A stretch of 58,681 bases of DNA from Chaetomium olivaceum (taxonomy: Eukaryota; Ascomycota; Sordariomycetes; Sordariales; Chaetomiaceae), in assembly GCA_039881045.1 (NCBI GenBank), contig JAYWVB010000099.1:1-58681 (forward strand), read 5' to 3'. How positions within the stretch are numbered: position 1 is the stretch's first letter; each line of letters begins with the position of its first letter. A program made the translations under genes and the position numbers. Of the stretch, positions 1 through 11,989 are shown piece after piece. The notes under the pieces were generated by a model. The model was not told the origin of the DNA, did no database searches, and saw only the letters and a list, made by a program, of their open reading frames with translations.

Positions 1-1
1 C

Positions 2-714
2 GTCGAGTTCGAGGGTCACTTCACCGTTATCTTGACCCACATTCCGCTGTACAAGCCCGAAGGCGTCTGCGTCGACGACCCCTTTTTTGACTTTCACGAC
101 CACGATGGCAGTCTCAGGGAGCAGAACCAGCTGAGCACCGCCGCCAGCAAGGGTTTCCTCGAGGGCATCCTGGGCATGTCGGGCAACGCTAAGGCCGCCG
201 GTCATGGGCGTGGCAGGCCGGGCATCATCCTGAACGGGCACGACCACGAGGGTTGTGATACATGGCACTACATCAACCAGTCCATCCCGGAACCGGATCA
301 GCGGGCGTGGGAGGTCAAACGATGGCGGCAGGCGAAGGGGGCAGGTATCGTAGGCCAGGATCAGCTTCCCGGCGTACGGGAGGTTACAGTTCGCAGCATG
401 ATGGGTGGGTTTGGCGGCAACGCCGGCCTGCTGAGCATCTGGTTTGACGAGGCCAGCTGGGAGTGGAAGACGGAATATGCCACGTGCCCCTTGGGACTCA
501 GCACTTGTGGTGGTTTGTGCATATCCTGGATTTGATCGTCGTCATCGGCATCGTGCTGTTTGCCGTCGCGACGGTGTTGTCCGCTCTCGGATTCAACGTG
601 GATAAGTCTGTCGAGAGGTCAGTGGTCAGGTTATGCACGCCACAAAGGAAGCTTGCCAGCCCCGACACGCCTGTTAAAGAAACTGACGTAGTCAACGGTG
701 CCGGCCCCGGGTAG
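2..714 (+). CDS. Cdc1/Ted1-type metallophosphoesterase, 3' part, one frame break
   Basis: C-terminal part of a calcineurin-like metallophosphoesterase; the 5' end lies outside the window. Two metal-site motifs are visible: THIPLYK near base 29 and NGHDHEGC near base 234. Fungal Cdc1/Ted1/PGAP5-like enzymes act in the ER or Golgi on GPI-anchor side groups or related manganese-dependent steps (family knowledge). The frame read from base 2 runs into a nonsense tail after TEYATCPLG, while the next frame continues with TQHLWWFVHILDL, a hydrophobic membrane segment and a polar tail ending at 714. One extra base in the GGG at 493-495 joins the two frames exactly, so the gene probably ends at 714 and not at 535. 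The final hydrophobic segment fits the C-terminal anchor of the family. The family call is good; the exact subfamily is less certain. Confidence 0.75.
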
Positions 715-1313
715 TAGATGAGATGGGTACTGTATTAATTAGTATGTATTTCACCATGTATAAAGATTACACATAATTCCGCGTCTACATTTGGCGATCT
801 CGCATCACTGGCAGTCATTGCATCACACCAATCTATAATACACCGGATCGTGGCAAGAAGGTTTGGCTGAAATGATTTGCCCTTAACCTCGACAACCCAT
901 TCCTATAAACTCGGTCGTCATCAACGAGACCCGAACTAGAACTAAACCAAGGCGGGAGCAATTGGAAACACCAAAGTGTCGCGCGCCAGGTCGTGGTCTG
1001 CCACAGGAGGCCCAGAAACGCCTGACGCGCAAGAAATGAAGACACTGATTGGGATTTGAGCCAGAGGAAAAAGCCACAAGCCCTCCCCAAAAGCTATGCC
1101 CCAAACCCCACAACATATCGTCCCCTAGATCGCCTCGAACCCACTCGCCATATCTCGAAGACCGTCGAAGACCCTTATCCTGGGCCGGTATCCCGCAACA
1201 GAAACCCGATCTAGGTATGGGATCGCTGGCTCTCCTGTTCATTGATGCGCAAGCTGTGTCCGAGATCATCGTTAGCGTCAAGGGCTGATACAGCACTGGC
1301 ATTTTTGGTGAAA
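715..1313. other. Intergenic, convergent gene ends
   Basis: About 600 bases between the convergent ends of the phosphoesterase and the Gln/Met-rich gene. Open frames on both strands have no recognisable domain or codon pattern. Nothing else seen. Confidence 0.5.
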
Positions 1314-2419
1314 TTACCTGTGGAAGTTATCCATGGCGGGCTGGAAGTTTTCCGTCACTCCAGACAGTGGTTGCATGTGCTCCCGCATCTGCTGCTGCAT
1401 CTGTTCGTTCACCTGCTCCTGCTTCTGTTGCAGCATATGCTCCGGCATTTGTTCCGGCATCTGCTGCTGCATCTGCTGCTGTTGGTGCGAGCACTTTGTC
1501 CCCCGCCTGTTCATCTGCTCTTGATGCTGCACCCCGTCTAGGTCCTGCTGGCTGTTCATGTGCTCCGTTTCGTCAGCTTGGACGTCAGATCCATCCATAT
1601 GCGACCGGGCGTAATTATGGTTCTGGTGCATGGCACCGTGTTGCTGGGCGTGTGCGGATTTGTTGTCTGGCGTCTGGTTGCAGTTCTCGTGGTTCCTCAC
1701 TTCCCGAACTTTCTCCACCCGCGACATTGAGTCGGCGACCTGTTGCATCCGTCGTTCACTAGATACGCTTTGTCTGTGGGCATGGACATCTCACTCCTGT
1801 CAAGGCGGGTGTTGCCCATGTGCTCCGTTGTTTCCTGTTGCTGCTCGCCATGTCCGAGTTTGGCTCGCTGGTCCCAAGCCTGACCAAAGGACCTGAAAAG
1901 CCCACGGGCTTTGACTGCAAAGTTGATATTGTTCTCCGGGCGGCTGGCGCCCTTAGCCGAACCACGCTGCTGAACTTCCATGGCATCTTGCTGAACAGCG
2001 AGCATATTGTTGGGCTCATAGGAGGCGACCGACCCCTGAGCCCTTGTGAGGTCAATCATCTCTTCGGACTGCTTGTCGGCAGATGTGGCGCCAGTGAGAT
2101 CAGCTCTGATGTCGTGCTCGTGGTCTAAGGAGATCTCCTGGGAGGCGTCCAAAGACAAATCCTCCTTCGTCATTTCTTTCTGGATCAGCTGGCTGCTGTC
2201 GGCAAATTCATGCGGCTGGTTCGAAGAGATACCGACTTTCATGTAGGGACGCATGGAGTCGGGGGATGACTCCTTGCCCTGAACATGTCGGGTGGTATCG
2301 AGATTGTCCACGTTCAGGTCCGGGGCATTGGCGGAGGCACCCAGAGGCTTGCTCCACGGCAGCGCATTGGCGGTGCTGGCCCCAAGAGCAAGGGTGACCG
2401 CAACACGAGTGATATGCAT
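1314..2419 (-). CDS. Secreted Gln/Met-rich protein of unknown function
   Basis: The frame from 2419 starts with a hydrophobic leader (MHITRVAVTLALGASTANA), a plausible signal peptide cut after about residue 19. A polar, Asp/Ser-rich middle of about 220 residues follows. The second half is in another frame (1748-1314) and is strongly biased to Gln and Met, with runs of QQQM, EQMPEQMPEHM and EQMQQQM. The two frames must be joined by an intron or a frame break near 1690-1800. A phase-1 intron from GTATCT or GTGAGA to a CCAG acceptor would fit, but I cannot choose. The Gln/Met tract comes from an imperfect CTG/CAT trinucleotide-type repeat on the other strand. No known domain. A secreted low-complexity or effector-like protein is possible. 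The signal peptide is the best-supported part. Confidence 0.5.
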
Positions 2420-3651
2420 GTCGAAGGGTTTGGACGATAAACCTCGGGATTGAAGGCTGATACTTATGAACTGATAGCTTGAAAGCTTAACCTGAAAGTA
2501 AGGAATGAAGGTGAACGTTTGAGATGTTGTTGTAATGAGATGGCCAAAAGAAAGGAGAGGAGAAGGGGGTTTATATACATCAGCTCGGCCAACTCATGAT
2601 TGGTGAGCTCTCCGAAGCTTCCAGTTTTCTTCACCGAAGGGTTCTATGATGCTCATACGGAGCTCTGACCAGGGAAGATACTGTTTGCCTTCCAGTCGTA
2701 CTCAATCATTGAAATAAGCTGTTTGGCTAGGACAAGGCAAGTACCCATATGATGTCCGTCGATTTCTGGGACGTGATCTCCTCGAAGCAATTAACAAAAC
2801 CAGCGCATCGAGAGGTGGAGGTATTTTTCCAGCCTTCGTCTCCTGGTTTGAAATCCCACGAAGTTCCATGCGTAGCAGGACTTGGTGACATCCGCGAGGG
2901 TCCATGCAGCAGGCAGCCCAGGGGGAGCAAACACAGACGAGGAGCAACAGTGATGAGCGCCCTTTGCTCCTCGGGCTACCTTTTCAAAACCAACCCACCG
3001 CCCCCTCCCCGGCGAGCGCCAGTTATCGGATGTACATGGCAAGACCATATTTTTACACACTGAATATCCTTCTGTTCCGACCTCGCTCAGTCCGGTTTCG
3101 CGTCCATATTGAGTTCAGACTAGTTGTTTGGCAGACCACAGGTTGAGCAGGGTGGATGGTGTTGAGTGGTGACCTGGTGTGCCTCTTCTCCACCGGGTTC
3201 TTGCTATGGGTTTTCGTAACACTGTGGTCTGATTTGAAATCGGGGTTGTTCAACGCTGACCAGTAGCTTGTCCAACGTTACCGTAAGGACGATAACTGGG
3301 TGGCTATGCCTGGAACGCTTTCTGTGCACTGAATTGTGCTATGATACGTGTTTACACTTCCGTGCGTCCCGCTGGTCGCCCGACGGGTACATGTACTACT
3401 GGAGGTAGTTGGGAAGAGACTTTGGCAGGTGGATCTGTCGGGAAGTAACCCCCAGTTTGGATGTTGTACAGTTTAGTATTGTATGAGGTGTATGGTACAA
3501 AGCCGGGAAGTTTAGTCCCCTGGGCCATTACGTTCTTCTCCAGCTCCCATCCTGTTGTACACAACTTTGTGTTCCGGATGCCCCTGGAGAGAGGAAGTGG
3601 GGCTTTGAGTTTGTTGACACATGGTCGAAAGCAACGTCAAGCCCCGCGCCA
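2420..3651. other. Intergenic, promoter side of Gln/Met-rich gene and 3' side of TIM50
   Basis: Contains the TATA box at 2571-2577. From 2600 to 3651 I see only short unrelated open frames and no domain, repeat or RNA gene. Confidence 0.5.
2571..2577 (-). promoter_or_regulatory. TATA box of the Gln/Met-rich secreted gene
   Basis: The minus strand reads TATATAA here, about 150 bases upstream of the ATG at 2419, followed by a pyrimidine-rich stretch (complement of 2542-2570), as is common in strongly expressed fungal genes. Position and sequence fit a core promoter; no expression evidence. Confidence 0.45.
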
Positions 3652-5341
3652 TTAGTTGCGCTTGGTTTCGCTGTTACTGGGGCTCGCACCCTTCTGCTCT
3701 TCAGGTGGAGTAAACCAGCCAAAGAAGGACGATTTCATGCTCTTCATTGCCTCCTTTTGGGCCTTCTCCATGGCTTCTTGTTCCTCCTTCAGCCACTTCT
3801 CGCCGTTCTTGCGGATCTCCTCCTCGAGCATCAGATAGTTTCGCATGCCCCGCTCACGGGCGATATCCTGGAGCATCTTTCCCTTGGCGAAGGCCTCCTG
3901 GGGGTTCTCTTCGCCCTCAGGAGCCACCATTAGGCTCATGTTACTCGGCTTGAGGCCGAGATGGCTGCTGAGCCAGCTCATGCCGCTCCCGCGGGAAGAC
4001 TTGGCCTGGACCCGTTTGTTGTGCTCCGCGCGAGCAAGAGCCTCCCGGCGAGCAAACTCGGTGGGGATGTGGTGACCATCAAAAGACTTGATGACTTTGC
4101 GCACATCGTCGTACTGCATTGTGTGAATGAATTCCAGGAGCGGGACCAAAGACACCAACTCCTTGTCCTTGGGGTCGCCGGTCCACTTGGGAAGAATGAT
4201 GGCATTTTCGGGCTGCTCGCGCACGTGCTTGGGGTTGGTGTCGATGACGATCACCTTTGACAGATCGCGGTTGAGATATGACAGATCCTACGCCACGGTT
4301 AGTATCTCGGGTTCTGGTCGGGTGCAACGTCGTCGCGGGTCTCGATCGGCATTACCGTACCTTGATGATTTCACCGTCCTTGTACTTGGTGGCTTCGCGG
4401 AATAGCGGCCACATGATGAAACGGTACGGGTCAAGTTTGCGCACCAGGGGCTCCCCGTTAGCGAACGGGACGGTGGTGAAGAGGACGATCTCGTAATACT
4501 GGCTGAGGTAGTGCAAAAAGTAGTCTACGCCAGGGCGTTTCGCCACCCGCCAGCCGTGGTCTCGCGACCACTCGCTGTGCACTAGCATGTCCTCCAGGCT
4601 GATGCACAGTGTGTAGGGTCGCTCGAAGGACGGGTCGGGGTCGGGGAGAAGCTTTTCAAAAGCCGGTTCCTGGTAGTACGTCACGGTATCGCCCATACGG
4701 GCCATGGCGCGCTTCCACCAAAGGCCAATGTTCCAGCCGTTGGGCACCTCGGGGTTCTTTGACAATTCCTCCTCGTCCCAATCTCTGCCAAGGTATGCCA
4801 CACCAACGACGGTGGACAGACCCGTGAAGCCGAGGGCCCACAACGTGAGCTTTTGACGGCGGCGCTCTGTTGACGAGACGTACGCTGACGCGGGCAGCTC
4901 GCCCTTGCCTCGCCCCCCCCCACCACCAGCCTTTTGGGCCACCTCCTCTTCGATCGCAGCCAGCGCGGACTTGTTCATTGCGCCCGAGGTTTCATATTCA
5001 AGAGTCGACGGGATGCCTTGTGTGAGGTTGGGCAGCTTGGAAAAGTCTGGTATCGGTTGTTCACTCGGCTCATGAGGCGCCGCGGCGTCGTCCGGTTGTT
5101 GATAAGTGGGTTCTTTCGGAGGCTCGGGGGTAGGTTTGGGATTGTTGGGTGGTGGCTGTGACAGTTTTTGTGCGGCCTGGTTTGGTGATTTTGAGAATCG
5201 CGCTGGCTGCGGTTTGCTGTTCTTTGCCATACCCCGACTCCAAATGACAGGTAGGCTCCGTGCCTGAAGCGTAGATGGGGCCGCGAGGGTCGCCGCTCGG
5301 AGGCTTGCTGCCGGGCGCGCGGCGGCTCGCGACAGCATCAT
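3652..5341 (-). CDS. TIM50: Mitochondrial import inner membrane translocase subunit TIM50
   Basis: Receptor of the TIM23 complex: it takes presequence proteins from the TOM complex in the intermembrane space. Exons 5341-4361 and 4287-3652 are separated by a 73-base intron (4288-4360; donor GTACGG, branch ACTAAC, acceptor GTAG), giving 538 residues, the normal size. Residues 1-40 are an Arg/Ala-rich mitochondrial presequence. A Pro-rich linker follows, then one membrane segment (LWALGFTGLSTVVGVAYL) near residue 175, then the FCP1/NIF-like domain beginning YTLCISLEDMLVHSEW and continuing through YEIVLFTT and FDGHHIPTEFARR. As in other TIM50 proteins, the DxDxT phosphatase signature is replaced (SLEDM), so no phosphatase activity is expected. 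The frame is intact. Divergent from the F-box-like gene. Confidence 0.96.
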
Positions 5342-6238
5342 GACTGCTGCCCCGTTCGGGTTTGGGAGACTCTGCTAGGAAGGATCAAAGTTTTATCCGT
5401 TTCCGAGATGATCCAGGTGCAATTGGCTGCCCCTGGTGTTCACGATGTTAGAGAAGCTTGAGTCGTCATCCGGGCCGCTGGTGGTCAGCTCCAAGCCTGC
5501 AAAAAAAATACACCATCGGCCTTGGAGCGCTGTTTTGGGACCTGGTGGACTTTTCTGCCCTGCACCAAGCACGGACCATTAAGCTAGCCAAATGTGACCA
5601 GCTTTGTGGCTCTGAATTTCGTCATGGTTCGAGGTCTGCGACCCTCGGCGTTCATGTGCCCCACTTCCATTCGCCCCGCCAAATCTTCAAGGTGGCGTTG
5701 TCTCCGAGTTCGCCTGCATCGGATTCAGAACTCCCAGGTCGCAACTTTCTCAATTTTGAGAGTCCTACTCGTCTATCAGCTCTTTCTTAATCTATCTTTT
5801 CCCCGGAGCGTCCCTATCTCTTGCCCCAGTTCCTGCGCCGACTACGCAGGCTATTTTCGTCTCGACCGCGCACATCCCTGTCCCATGTCTCGCGCATCTC
5901 GGACCCTTCCTTACCAACGCCAAACTCCTTTTCTTTTCGACTCTGCCAGCGATGTTCACCGCAGATGCATTTTAGGGGGTGGCTCGACTGCTGTGTATTC
6001 ATAGTACCTGCCATGGGACGCCTCCCCCCGAGTTTTGTCTCCTCCGAGTATACCGAGTTTGCTCAGCCATCACCTTCAAGTCTGCCCAGATACTTCTGCT
6101 CTGCATTTCCGAACGAGATCGACCGACCCCAAGCGTGTGTCCCGATCTCCTTTGAGACACCTTTCGAAGCCAACCAACAACGCTACCTAAAGACACGACA
6201 CCCTTATCCTCACGCGCCGCTCCTTACCAAACCCCACG
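5342..6238. other. Divergent promoter region, TIM50 / F-box-like gene
   Basis: About 900 bases between divergent start codons. Open frames on the plus strand lack codon bias or domains and are probably 5' leader. The stretch 6130-6238 is C-rich and A/C-rich, as in fungal 5' leaders. No other element seen. Confidence 0.45.
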
Positions 6239-7210
6239 ATGCCCCTCAAAGGGAAAGCGAAAGGGCAGGGGAAATGGAAACAGAGAAATAAGGGGAAGGG
6301 GGGGCCACCAAGGGTGGACCACAACTCTCCCCCTACACCCGCAGGCCCAAGCCATCCAACCCTTCCGAATCCGGATGGGCCGTCGAACCCCGGAGACAAA
6401 ATTCCCGAGATCTCGATGGATGGCTTGACGCTCTCTGGCCTTGACCTGGACGAAGCCCCGGTTCAAGTTCCGGCGCCAATTCCACCAAAGAAGAAGAAGA
6501 GGGAGCCGTTTAGATTCCTGGATCTGCCCGCGGAGCTGCGCATCGAAGTGTATACGTACTTCGTGACGGCCGACGATGTCGTCGACCTCAATACGGAAAA
6601 CCACAAGTACATCCGCAAAAAGCTCTCAATACTCAAGACTTGCAAACTCATACATCGAGAAGCATCGCACGTGTTCTACGGCATAAACACGTTTCGAATC
6701 TTCCCCACGCAGGGTGGGCGGTACTTTAAGACTAAGAAACCGCTGCTTGCACGCCTGAAGCCGCATCAGCGTAGGATGCTCACCTCGCTCGAATTACGCC
6801 TCGGCCCGGGATGGACTAATCCCCCACGCGGCTGGGTGGTGAACCCGGCGCTAGGTCTTAACGATTGCGTCAATGTGCAGAAATTGACCGTCTTTTCCGA
6901 GATCGACCCCAGTGAGAGCTTCTACGAAGGATACCGCAAGGCTGACGGATGGTACGAGGATTTCTGCAAAGTTCTGTTGCGCGATGTTTTGACGGAAATA
7001 CCGTCCTTGACCAGCGTGCACTTTGATGGAGGACCCGGCGTCAAGAAAACGGGCGCCATGGTCGCGGGCCTCATCCAGGCCGCAGAAGCTATGCAAAAAA
7101 AGATCTGCTGGGGCCCCGTAAGGGGTTGGACGGATCAGGATGAGGATGAGGACGACGATGTGGGTGGCGACGGAGCTGAAGTGGCCTTAGCGGGGGCGGC
7201 GATCCCGTGA
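6239..7210 (+). CDS. F-box-like domain protein of unknown target
   Basis: Single-exon, 323 residues. The ATG has a good context (CCCACGATG). Residues 1-90 are basic and Pro-rich. Near residue 92 the sequence FRFLDLPAELRIEVYTYF matches the short F-box-like helix at the start of many fungal proteins of this type, followed by ILKTCKLIHREASHVFYGINTF, which is typical of the same large family. The C-terminus is acidic (DEDEDDD) and Gly/Ala-rich. Such proteins are usually treated as putative substrate adaptors of SCF ligases, but the partner is unknown. The frame is intact. The large expansion of this family in fungi prevents a finer call. Confidence 0.7.
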   Translation: MPLKGKAKGQGKWKQRNKGKGGPPRVDHNSPPTPAGPSHPTLPNPDGPSNPGDKIPEISMDGLTLSGLDLDEAPVQVPAPIPPKKKKREPFRFLDLPAELRIEVYTYFVTADDVVDLNTENHKYIRKKLSILKTCKLIHREASHVFYGINTFRIFPTQGGRYFKTKKPLLARLKPHQRRMLTSLELRLGPGWTNPPRGWVVNPALGLNDCVNVQKLTVFSEIDPSESFYEGYRKADGWYEDFCKVLLRDVLTEIPSLTSVHFDGGPGVKKTGAMVAGLIQAAEAMQKKICWGPVRGWTDQDEDEDDDVGGDGAEVALAGAAIP

Positions 7211-7267
7211 TAATAAATATCTAAGCTATTGACTCCGGAAGGGGTCGTGTATGACTTGATACTAGCG

Positions 7268-8340
7268 CTACAAACCACTCAAAGCCTGAATAATATTCAC
7301 TGCTTCGCGCCTAGTTCCTGTAACAATGTCATAGGCGCCAGCGACACCCCTGATGAGCCCGACATTCGCGCCCGCATACGTTGCAGTCCACCCATTAGGT
7401 CCCCATGCGGCATCCCCTTTGCTGACGGCATCATCGTGGTGTTTCTTGATGTCCTCAAACGCGGTACCGGCTTGCTTCTCAGCCCAACTTTGATTGGTAA
7501 TGGTGCGCGGGCTGAACTGCTCAGGCCAGCCAAAGGTGCCGCGGAGGTGGTTGTACAGGTGGGTCCTGACTGTGTTTGCGCCGCCATCGGTCGCCCTCAC
7601 CACCTCGTCCTGGTACCCCTTCTTGATGCGGGCTTCTTGCGAGGCGAGGAACCGCGTGCCCATGGCCACGCCCGCAGCGCCGACCCCCAACGCCGCCACA
7701 ACGCCCCGTCCATCCGCGACACCACCGGCTGCGATGAGCGGGATGCCCGACTCCCGCGTCGCGTCGGCGATCTCTGGAAGCAGCGTGATAAAGCGCGCGT
7801 CGGCCGTGAAGTGCGACCATGCCCGCCCGCTTCGGCGCCCTGGACCACGAGAACATCCGGTGGGGATGTGCTCCGTACAGCGTCAAGCGCCTCTTGCAGC
7901 GTCCCAATCTGAAGCCAAATCTTAGTTCCTGGCGATTCCTCGCGCAGCCGCTGAGTCCAGGCATCGACATCCGTCTGTCCGTTTCGAGGAGCGAAAAGCC
8001 AGACCGCTGCAGGTCGGTGTTGGGAAACCGCCGACGCCGAGACATCGAGGTTCCCATTCCAAATCTGAAAGCCGACTCCAACCGGGAGCGTGCTTCCCTG
8101 CTGTTGCGGGATGTTGGATGACGTGATTAAATTCTTTGCCATCTCCAGGTCCGCCGCCGTGCTCTCGGGCTTCTCGCCCGGGCCGATGAAGCCCAACCCG
8201 CCGGCGGCCGATATCGTGACGGCCAGCTCGGGTCCCGACATGACCCGCATCGGGGCGCCCACGATGAGCGGGGTGGTAGTCCACGGGTATGTTCGCCTGA
8301 GCTGATCCCGAAGGCTAACGGATTGAAGTTTGTCTTCCAT
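7268..8340 (-). CDS. Nitronate monooxygenase (2-nitropropane dioxygenase family), one frame break
   Basis: FMN-dependent TIM-barrel enzyme that oxidises alkyl nitronates, protecting against nitro-toxins such as 3-nitropropionate (family knowledge). From ATG 8340 the first frame shows TPLIVGAPMRVMSGPELA and AAGGLGFIGPG (N-terminal FMN-site segments) and VLVVQGAEAGGHG, the phosphate-binding segment. The remaining third, ITLLPEIAD, IPLIAAGGVADGRGV and GVAMGTRFLAS, lies in the next frame and ends at 7268. The frames meet at about 7800-7820 and one added base repairs them, giving about 357 residues, the usual size. There is no intron signal at the break. An in-frame extension upstream of 8340 (to 8748) has no family similarity and was not used. 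Confidence 0.85.
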
Positions 8341-10591
8341 CTCTAGGCCTGACACAGTGGTCCTACTCCTGTTTTGTGACAATGAACTGGCAATGACGAG
8401 CTTGGAATGTGGTTGATGGTCGGATGTGCGTCGGACGAGGTGGGGACCGTGGGCTTGACTCAATGGTGTGGTGCTCCCTTTCCGCCGGTTCCAGTACGGG
8501 TAACTCGGGGATTCGGCTATTGGCACCTGCGTCGACAACGTAGGTCGACGTTTTCCGAAGACTAAAACCGAGGCCCATCGCCTTTGACATGGAGTCATTT
8601 TGGGTAGGCCCATTATGATTTTGGGAACATGGAGGCGACCCGTGACGTGGGGTTGAGGTGACACAGGGTGGGTTAAAGACTCGATGTTTAAATTGTCCAC
8701 TGATCGCCACCAGCGTAGAATAAGCGCCCCTGTCAAAATTACATGCAATACTGATGAAGGCCTTCGCCTCGAGACAAAATATAATCTCAGGTCTAATCAC
8801 GGAAGCGGCGTATGATGTCTCATACTAATCGTCAAGTAGATATTCCAAGTCAGCTCCTTGAATACATGTACATCCCGGCAATTAAGAGTCCATTTAGGTC
8901 ACAGGGTGGGCACCTGTAACCGACGTTAACGACACATCGAAGGAAATGTGCACATACTTCGTTGTGTATACAAACTATATACGGCACCAATGGCAAAGGA
9001 AGACAGACATTTAGCTCAACATTTTCAATCTGCGATTCGGATTTGCTGCGGTTCCCTGCACTGGCTGTTTGTTACTAGGTAGTGGTCCCGCCCGGATGAG
9101 ACTAGATCAACGACCTCGGGGGCGCCGAAGACTCAAGAGTCAAGAACGGTTCGCTTAGGTCCCAACGTTTTCCAACCACCAGACATGCTTCGTTTACCGA
9201 TTTAACTCGGCGTTTTGCGGAAGCGCTTGTTCAATTGGCTGCCTAATTCATCGACTCCTCGCCCCCCTTCACTGCCAGGCTGTCCAGACGGCAACTCGCT
9301 ATTGCTGTCAACCGCGAAATTATCACAAGGCTAATCGAGAGCCTCTCAGCCCACCTATAATGGCCTAGGCCTTTCTCGAAGGTTTTTGTGTGGAATCGAC
9401 TATGCCGCGCTTCGGTCTAGGCTAGCGACTCGCGATATCACCAGGCTATTGTCGCGCTCCCGTGTTTTCGGGACATCAGGACGCCGGGAAAGTTACCCGA
9501 CATTCAAGATCGCCAACCAGGGGCCCTCGTGGCTTGCTTGGCAGTGCCTTCCATCCCTGTTCCAATGGTGTCAGTGGAATGACCGGGGGCCACCACTTGC
9601 CGAATAGGGGTTGCTGTTCGCGGCGCCAATCCTTTTCTCATCCACGATATCATGGAGTGGACACGAGGACGCCAGGTCTGAGAATGGTGTGGGATGAAAG
9701 ATCACAAAGGAGTGGTTTCGCGATGGGATGACGGAGATTTCAAATAGCAGCTACCTTCTCCCCGTTTTACAACTCGATATATCACCCCTGGTGTAGGAAC
9801 CTGGCATATTCCTTCCACAAGCCGTGTCTCAAATCGCCAACGCACTTCGCAGCTTTATTGCGCTCAGACCCTCGAAGGAGCGTCCTGCAGCTTCACGGGC
9901 AGGACACGAGTATTGCTCCGAGTTGTCGATTCGGACGACACTTGACCGCTTTTAGCCTGGTGTGCATCAAAATATCTCGCAGCATTGTTTGAGTGGATGA
10001 CATGGCGGTTGCTTTGCTTGTCTGTGCTTGTGCAGCAACAACCCCTCAATGCAACCACGGGACGACCTCGTGGGGCAGGGTTTGAGACAGGGACCGGAGG
10101 GGTCAGCCCTAGCGAAGAGTACGCCACGCACGCAAGCGGGACTGACCTCTTGCTCAGTTTTTTGCAAGAGCTGTAACACATGTCCGTCGTATGCTGTCCG
10201 AATAAAAGAGCCTCTCACATAGCACAACCCGAGCATGCCCTCTACATTCTGTCTACAGAGTAAGGTGAGAGAAAAGGTTGAGGCAGAGGGGTTGCAAGCG
10301 GTGCCGTCCTGTGCAGGTGGCCGGGCTCGTGTTGCATGTGCTTTGACTCCAGCTCACGTCTCTCGAGCTTTGACTTTGTCCCGTTATGGTTAAGGGACGT
10401 TCGCTCAGCCCTTCAGACTGACATTGGATCGGGCGACTGCTCTTGTCGGCTTAGAGCAATCCCACCCATGCTGTATTTATCTGAGTAATCCCCGTCCAGT
10501 TCACTGGGCTGGAGACACCCGCTCGATCACTGTTAAAACCTCGGCGTTGTCCTACCATAATTATATCATCACATTCAAGTCACATTTCTAT
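8341..10591. other. Long intergenic region, no gene recognised
   Basis: About 2.25 kb. Several frames of 60-105 codons exist on both strands but none shows a domain, a consistent start context or coding bias. I saw no transposon ends, tandem repeats or RNA genes. Confidence 0.4.
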
Positions 10592-11989
10592 ATGTCTTCC
10601 AATCGTGTAGATGGTCCGAAGCCAGACCAATATGCTGACCCTCTGGCGACGCCACCAGACCAGCTCGCCTTCCTTCCCCACGACAATGCCGGCCCAAAGC
10701 TGAACGCCATCATCTGGGCGCTGACTGTGATCTCTGGCTTCGTCCTCGCGCTGCGTGTGTATTGCAGGGCCATCCGGAGGAGGAGCCTCTGGTGGGATGA
10801 CGCATTCCTCATTGCAGCATGGGTGAGTGAAACAAATGACTGGAGTTGGAATGGTCTCTTGTGATACCGGTTTCGAGTAACTGATATCGAACGGCTACCT
10901 AGATTTGCATTACCGTTGAGTCCGCTCTTCTCACGTATATAACGACGCTCGGCTATGGGTTGCACATCTGGGACTTTGATGTCCTAGATAAAATGCCTCG
11001 CCTCCTTACCCGATCAACGCAGCTGGTACTTTCTCTGTTACCGCGGCGATTTGGTCTAAGACCAGTTTCGGAATCACCCTTCTCCATTTGACCGATGGTT
11101 GGGCAAATAAAGCAACCTGGTTCATCATCATTACCATGAACATAGCCATGGGACTGAGCGCCCTATTCCCCTGGGTCAATTGCACACCGGTGCATAAAGC
11201 TTGGGACATGTTTGCGGAAGGATCATGCTGGGACCCTACCGTGATGGTGCACTACAACATCTTCTCTGGAGTCTACTCGGCCTGTTCTGATATCACCCTT
11301 GCCCTACTCCCTTGGCAGTTTATACGGGGTCTGCAGATGAGAAAGAAGGAGAAGGCTGGCGTTGGTATCGCCATGAGCATGGGTATCTCGTAGGTAGAAC
11401 CGCGTTCCGCCATTGCACCTCTACCCCTGCGGGTTGCTGACGGGCCATATTCTTTTAGCGCTGGGATCACTGGCCTTATCAAGGTCAGTCAGATCCCTAA
11501 GATGCTTTCGGATGACTTTGGTGAGTTTGATGTTCTACGGGAGCAATGAGCCATAGAGCTAGCTAGCTAACTACCTACGCATCCACAGCTGATGGGGTTG
11601 ATCTTTGGTAGGTTTAGGTTTGAATGCTCTATGTCACGGGCAGGCTAACAATCTACGTGTGGGACAGGCTTTGGGGCAATGCCGAGACGACCGTGACCAT
11701 TATTGCTGCCAGTATTCCCATGCTTCGGGTCATGATCCGGGACGCCACAAACTCGCGTCGCACCTACGGCACAGCCGACTCTTTCAAAGAGAGTGGGTTG
11801 GGTTCTGGAAAGCGGAACATGAGAGTCGTGACAATATCAAGCGACCCAATGGCTAGCGATGTCGAGATGGCAAAGCAAATAAACGATGACGACAGCGACA
11901 AAGGTATCCTTGAGGATAGCCAGGAGGCTGTGAAGATGGGCCGGATCGTGAAAACCAATGATTTTGAAATCAAGTATGATACCAGATGA
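10592..11989 (+). CDS. Rhodopsin-domain (SAT4/Pth11-like) integral membrane protein, one frame break
   Basis: Fungal seven-helix membrane protein of the rhodopsin-domain family, often grouped with Pth11-like GPCRs; ligand unknown. Exons: 10592-10822, 10903-11389, 11459-11520, 11589-11607, 11668-11989. The introns have GTGAGT, GTAGGT, GTGAGT and GTAGGT donors and good acceptors. Helix 1 is ALTVISGFVLALRVYCRA, then WWDDAFLIAAW, the family hallmark, then TTLGYGLHIWD, WFIIITMNIAMGLSALF, DITLALLPWQFIRGLQ and a polar cytoplasmic tail after TIIAASIPMLRVM. Within exon 2, LLTRSTQL and SVTAAIWSKTSFG are in different frames; one more T in the TTT at 11030-11032 joins them. The start at 10592 is preferred to an in-frame ATG at 10424 because the family begins with a short polar N-terminus. 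Confidence 0.82.

Noticed and set aside
1367..1762. Ala/Ser-rich plus-strand frame
   Set aside because: Antisense of the Gln/Met trinucleotide repeat; composition comes only from the repeat.
6187..6604. Minus-strand frames over the start of the F-box-like gene
   Set aside because: Overlap a well-formed plus-strand gene; no domain.
8341..8748. Upstream extension of nitronate monooxygenase
   Set aside because: The family starts just before the TPLIVGAPM segment; the extension has no organised sequence.
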